Assembly: GCA_038236005.1 (NCBI GenBank)
Contig: JBBSTI010000150.1
Location: 1-8,511, forward strand
Origin: CANKBT01 sp038236005
GTDB taxonomy: Bacteria > Actinomycetota > Actinomycetes > Mycobacteriales > SCTD01
DNA length: 8,511 bases
Direction: 5' to 3'
Part shown: positions 6,112 through 8,511 of the stretch, piece by piece
Position numbering within the stretch: position 1 is the first letter of the stretch
How the letters are laid out: the number at the start of each line of letters is the position of its first letter
Program-made: the position numbers and the translations under genes
The notes under the pieces: generated by a model
The model's input: the letters and a program-made list of their open reading frames with translations, nothing else
Told to the model about the DNA's origin: nothing
Databases searched by the model: none

Positions 6112-7361
6112 GCGTCTGCCTCCTCTGACTCCACGCCCAGCTCGACGATCAGGGCAGCCAGCAGGGCGGCCCGCTCCGGCATCGCGGTCACGAGCACCCA
6201 CTCGCCCTCGGCGTGCGCGCCTCCGCCGACGGCACCGAGCCCGTCGAGCGTACGAACCCCGAGCGCCGCGGTGAAGTTGCCGTCCGAGGCGCCCCCGACC
6301 TTTGCGGACTCAGGGGCCAGAAGCCCGCACCGCGCGGCCGCCCGTCGGGCCAGGTCCATCAGCTCGGTCGCCAGCGCCTCCTCCAGCGGCGGACGGTTGA
6401 TGACCCCCTCCACCGTCACGGTCGCCCCGCCGGGAAGGCTCAGCTGACCCGCTAGCTCACGAAGCCCGGCGTCGACCCGCTCCTGCTCGGCGATCGTCGA
6501 CGCACGTACGTCCATCGACACCGACGCGGTGGCTGGCACGGTGTTCTGCGTGGTCCCGGCGCTCGCCAGCGTCGGGGTGACCGTCGTGCCGAGCTCCGGG
6601 GCAGACAGGTCCTCCAGCGCGATGACCAGGCGGGCCGCCGCGACCAGGGCGTTGACGCCCTTCTCCGGCTCGAGCCCGGCGTGCGCGGCTCTGCCGGCGA
6701 TCCGCAGCGTGTAGTTGGCGACCCCCTTGCGCGCCACCTTGAGCGCGCCGTCCAACGAGGCCTCGAGCACCAGCACCGCCGAGCACCCTCGGGCAGCCTC
6801 CTCCAGCACCGGCCGACCGGCGTCCGACCCGATCTCTTCGTCACTGGTGACCAGGAAGATGACCGGCGGTCGGGGAGCGTCGGACGCGGTCAGCTCGGCC
6901 AGGGCGAACAACGCCTGCACGAGACCGGCCTTCATGTCGAACGCGCCTGGTCCGGTCGCCCGGTCTCCGTCTCGCACATCACCGTTCTGCACATCACCGT
7001 TCTGCACGTCACCGACCTGCACGTCACCGACCTGCACGTCACCGCTCACGCTGAACGGCCACCGGTCGATCGTGCCGGCGGGCCAGACCGTGTCCAGGTG
7101 CCCGAGCAGCATCACCGGGTCCGCCGATCTCCCCGGCTCCGCACCCGCTGCAGGCAGGTCCCAGCGCAGCACCGGGGCGTCGGCAGGACCGGAGCGCGTC
7201 GGAGCCACCTCGAGCAGGCGGGTGCCGTGCTGGGTCAGCAGCTCAACCATCTGAGCCAGGCGCCTGACGTCGGCCGACGGCGATTCACAGCTCACCAGGA
7301 TGTCCAGCAGCGTGACCATCTCGTCCTGCCGCTTCTTCAGCCGGGCCAGCACGTCCTTCAT
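6108..7361 (-). CDS. M20-family amidohydrolase (CPG2/ArgE/DapE type), probable N-acyl-amino-acid deacylase
   Basis: This 417-residue two-zinc hydrolase has the full M20 metal and catalytic set: His88 and Asp90 in GHLDTVWP, bridging Asp142 in FDMKAG, general base Glu175 and ligand Glu176 in SDEEIGS, Glu200 in VLEAS, and His383 in GGGAHAEGE. The lid (dimerisation) domain is about 212-320, with AGRAAHAGLEPEKGVNAL. It most resembles glutamate carboxypeptidase. In this operon it probably removes the N-acyl (succinyl) group from L-amino acids, freeing the amino acid. ATG 7361 has GGGAG 7 nt upstream and overlaps the preceding stop as ATGA; a longer frame to 7460 is shadow. Residues about 107-131 are an inserted run of G-D-V-Q-(V/N) repeats between the usual GTIDRWPFSVSGD segment and the Asp142 loop. 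I would not expect this insertion in the family. It may be a surface loop near the active site. Confidence 0.88.
   Translation of the reverse strand: MKDVLARLKKRQDEMVTLLDILVSCESPSADVRRLAQMVELLTQHGTRLLEVAPTRSGPADAPVLRWDLPAAGAEPGRSADPVMLLGHLDTVWPAGTIDRWPFSVSGDVQVGDVQVGDVQNGDVQNGDVRDGDRATGPGAFDMKAGLVQALFALAELTASDAPRPPVIFLVTSDEEIGSDAGRPVLEEAARGCSAVLVLEASLDGALKVARKGVANYTLRIAGRAAHAGLEPEKGVNALVAAARLVIALEDLSAPELGTTVTPTLASAGTTQNTVPATASVSMDVRASTIAEQERVDAGLRELAGQLSLPGGATVTVEGVINRPPLEEALATELMDLARRAAARCGLLAPESAKVGGASDGNFTAALGVRTLDGLGAVGGGAHAEGEWVLVTAMPERAALLAALIVELGVESEEADA
6974..7044 (-). repeat. 15-bp tandem repeat (about 4.7 copies) inside the M20 hydrolase gene
   Basis: On the plus strand the units are GCACATCACCGTTCT (6974-6988 and 6989-7003), GCACGTCACCGACCT (7004-7018 and 7019-7033) and a partial GCACGTCACCG (7034-7044). 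Copies in each pair are identical, which points to recent duplication. They encode GDVQN and GDVQV repeats and keep the frame. Copy number could vary between strains. Confidence 0.9.
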
Positions 7362-8185
7362 CGCCGCGCTCCCAGCACATATCCGGCGGCGGTCACGGTC
7401 GCGATCTCCAGCCCAGCGTCGTACGCGGTCACAAGCACCTGCCTTACGGCCATGCGCCACTCCTTGCTCGCGAGAGGATCAGTAGCCCTCAGGCTCTCGT
7501 AGTCGTGAGGCACCTCGATCACCGACCCGGGGGCGGGGGTCGCCTCCAGCTGGACGGGGCGCGCGGCGGACGCGGCGAGCAGCACCGGCCCGCTCGGCCC
7601 AGGCAGGCGCGCGGGTGCGAGCGAGGGGGCCGGCTGTGTGAGGTCCCAGACTGCCTGCACCCGGTCCGAGCGGTCGCCGGCGTTGATCGTGTCTGTCATG
7701 ACGCCGTAGAAGTCGGCGTGGAAGCTGACCGCCCGCGCGCCGAGCGCGACCAGGTTGAAGGCCGTGTTGCGTCGTACGAGGGGATCGAAGGTCCACCGCA
7801 TCTCGGTGATCCCGTGCGCGAGGCAGGTCTCCCGCTGGGCCAGCTTGAGCGCTAGGCCCACACCGCGGCGACGGGCCCCAGGAAGCACGGCGGTCTGGTG
7901 GGAATGCACGTGCAGGCCGGGCGACCAGCCGAGAAACCCGATCGCGAAGCCCAGCACCGTCGGCTCGCCGGCCGGGGCAGGTCGGGAGTCGAGCACCAGG
8001 TGGATCGGGTTGCCGGCGAAGCTCATCGCCTGCAGCTCGGCGGGCGTGAAGACCCCGCCCGGTCCCCAGACGTCCTCGCCGACAGCAGCCACGAGTCGGG
8101 CGGTCGGCTCATCGGTCACCTCGACGACCTGCACGCACGCCGCAGCTGCGGCACGCCGTGCGTCCTTGGCCGCCCCGCCACCCAT
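7358..8185 (-). CDS. GNAT-family N-acyltransferase (COG3375-like), probable amino-acid N-succinyltransferase
   Basis: This 275-residue protein has a GNAT core at about 18-180. Landmarks are the acyl-CoA-binding loop GARRRGVGLALKLAQRE (103-119), then MRWTFDPLVRRNTAFNL (129-145), FHADFYGVMTDTINAG (155-170) and SDR (173-175). This TFDPL...N..NL..LGA...YYG...D...G..SDR pattern is typical of the GNAT group found beside N-acylamino-acid racemases. In G. kaustophilus such a protein uses succinyl-CoA to acylate D-amino acids. By context the same role is likely here; the donor cannot be read directly. I chose ATG 8185 because GGAGGG (8195-8190) is just upstream. GTG 8230, ATG 8227 and ATG 8215 in the same frame are alternatives adding 10-15 residues. 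About 80 C-terminal residues lie beyond the GNAT core and are unexplained. It is the first gene of the operon and overlaps the hydrolase by ATGA. Confidence 0.8.
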   Translation of the reverse strand: MGGGAAKDARRAAAAACVQVVEVTDEPTARLVAAVGEDVWGPGGVFTPAELQAMSFAGNPIHLVLDSRPAPAGEPTVLGFAIGFLGWSPGLHVHSHQTAVLPGARRRGVGLALKLAQRETCLAHGITEMRWTFDPLVRRNTAFNLVALGARAVSFHADFYGVMTDTINAGDRSDRVQAVWDLTQPAPSLAPARLPGPSGPVLLAASAARPVQLEATPAPGSVIEVPHDYESLRATDPLASKEWRMAVRQVLVTAYDAGLEIATVTAAGYVLGARR

Positions 8186-8374
8186 CGCGCCCTCCACGTC
8201 CTCCGTGCGCCCCATCCTGCCCGCCATCACATCTGGAACACGTGCCCGCGTGTGGACGAGCTTCGGGCTGCACGAGCCGGGAACAGCGTGGCGGGTTCAG
8301 GTTGCTGCGCTGCGCGGTCACCGACGGCGGTCATGCGCTCCACGTGCCAACCGCACGAATGGGTCCAGAAATGC

Positions 8375-8411
8375 GACGAGGGCCATCCACGCATGGTGGA
8401 TGACCCTCGTC
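8375..8411 (-). terminator. Rho-independent-type terminator of the rRNA operon
   Basis: GACGAGGG (8375-8382) pairs with CCCTCGTC (8404-8411). After one C/A mismatch, CATCCAC (8384-8390) pairs with GTGGATG (8396-8402), enclosing the 5-nt loop GCATG. In the minus-strand transcript the hairpin starts about 9 nt after the 5S 3' end and is followed by GCATTTCTGG, a short U-rich run. It separates the rRNA operon from the GNAT operon downstream on the same strand. Confidence 0.85.
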
Positions 8412-8419
8412 TAAAGAAT

Positions 8420-8511
8420 GTCCGGCGACGTCCTACTCTCCCACACAGTCCCCCGTGCAGTACCATCGGCGCTGAAAGGCTTAGCTTCCGGGTTCGGAAT
8501 GGAGCCGGGCG
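8420..8511 (-). rRNA. rrf: 5S ribosomal RNA, 3' portion (5' end outside the window)
   Basis: The minus strand reads through conserved 5S segments: CCATTCCGAACCCGGAAG, AGCGCCGATGGTACTGC, and the 3' end GGGAGAGTAGGACGTCGCCGG. These match actinobacterial 5S rRNA such as that of Micrococcus luteus closely, from memory. About 92 of roughly 117 nt are present; the missing 5' part lies to the right. 16S and 23S genes are expected further right. Confidence 0.95.

Noticed and set aside
4747..6447. Long plus-strand open frame (566 codons) opposite the racemase and hydrolase
   Set aside because: It is a shadow of the minus-strand genes with no recognisable domain; the opposite strand carries all active-site residues and ribosome-binding sites.
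8239..8346. Two CACGTGCC copies (8239 and 8341) and a weak ACACG/CGTGT inverted repeat as operators for the GNAT operon
   Set aside because: Such short GC-rich matches are expected by chance, and the spacing matches no known regulator.

Overview
The window is GC-rich DNA (third codon positions are nearly all G or C, with many GTG starts). It carries an actinobacterial signature throughout: a LexA box of the GAAC-N4-GTTC type, a DUF222/13E12-type gene, a DevS/DosT-like kinase, a secreted Streptomyces-type lipase, and a 5S rRNA resembling that of Micrococcus. It is most likely chromosomal, because the right edge enters the end of an rRNA operon. I cannot name the genus.

Layout, left to right. 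(1) Positions 1-80 are relatively AT-rich and look like the end of an unrelated element, possibly an insertion sequence. They cut off a minus-strand DUF222 gene (62-787), which keeps a recognisable promoter and a near-consensus SOS box (812-827). (2) Positions 828-1383 hold no convincing gene, only a long hairpin at 866-902. (3) On the minus strand, a two-GAF histidine kinase of the DevS/DosT type (2086-3663) is followed after about 50 bp by a Lys/Pro/Ala-rich repeat gene (1384-2035). That gene reads as one protein only if two missing bases are restored. (4) Divergent from the kinase is a secreted class 2 lipase (3783-4721), then a small unrecognised gene (4809-5033). (5) A tight minus-strand operon (8185 to 5002) encodes a GNAT acyltransferase, an M20 amidohydrolase and an N-acylamino-acid racemase, joined by two ATGA stop/start overlaps. 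(6) The window ends with the terminator and 3' part of a minus-strand 5S rRNA.

The three-gene operon is the clearest functional unit. Its enzyme classes match the route described in Geobacillus kaustophilus, in which a D-amino acid is N-succinylated, racemised as the N-succinyl derivative, and the L-form is hydrolysed, giving one-way D-to-L conversion. The hydrolase here carries an unusual run of 15-bp tandem repeats (about 4.7 copies) next to a metal-binding residue. Short in-frame tandem repeats also occur in the repeat gene and, weakly, in the kinase.

The kinase keeps the positions of the DevS haem ligand (His149) and distal-pocket Tyr171, so gas or redox sensing is plausible. No response regulator lies in the window.
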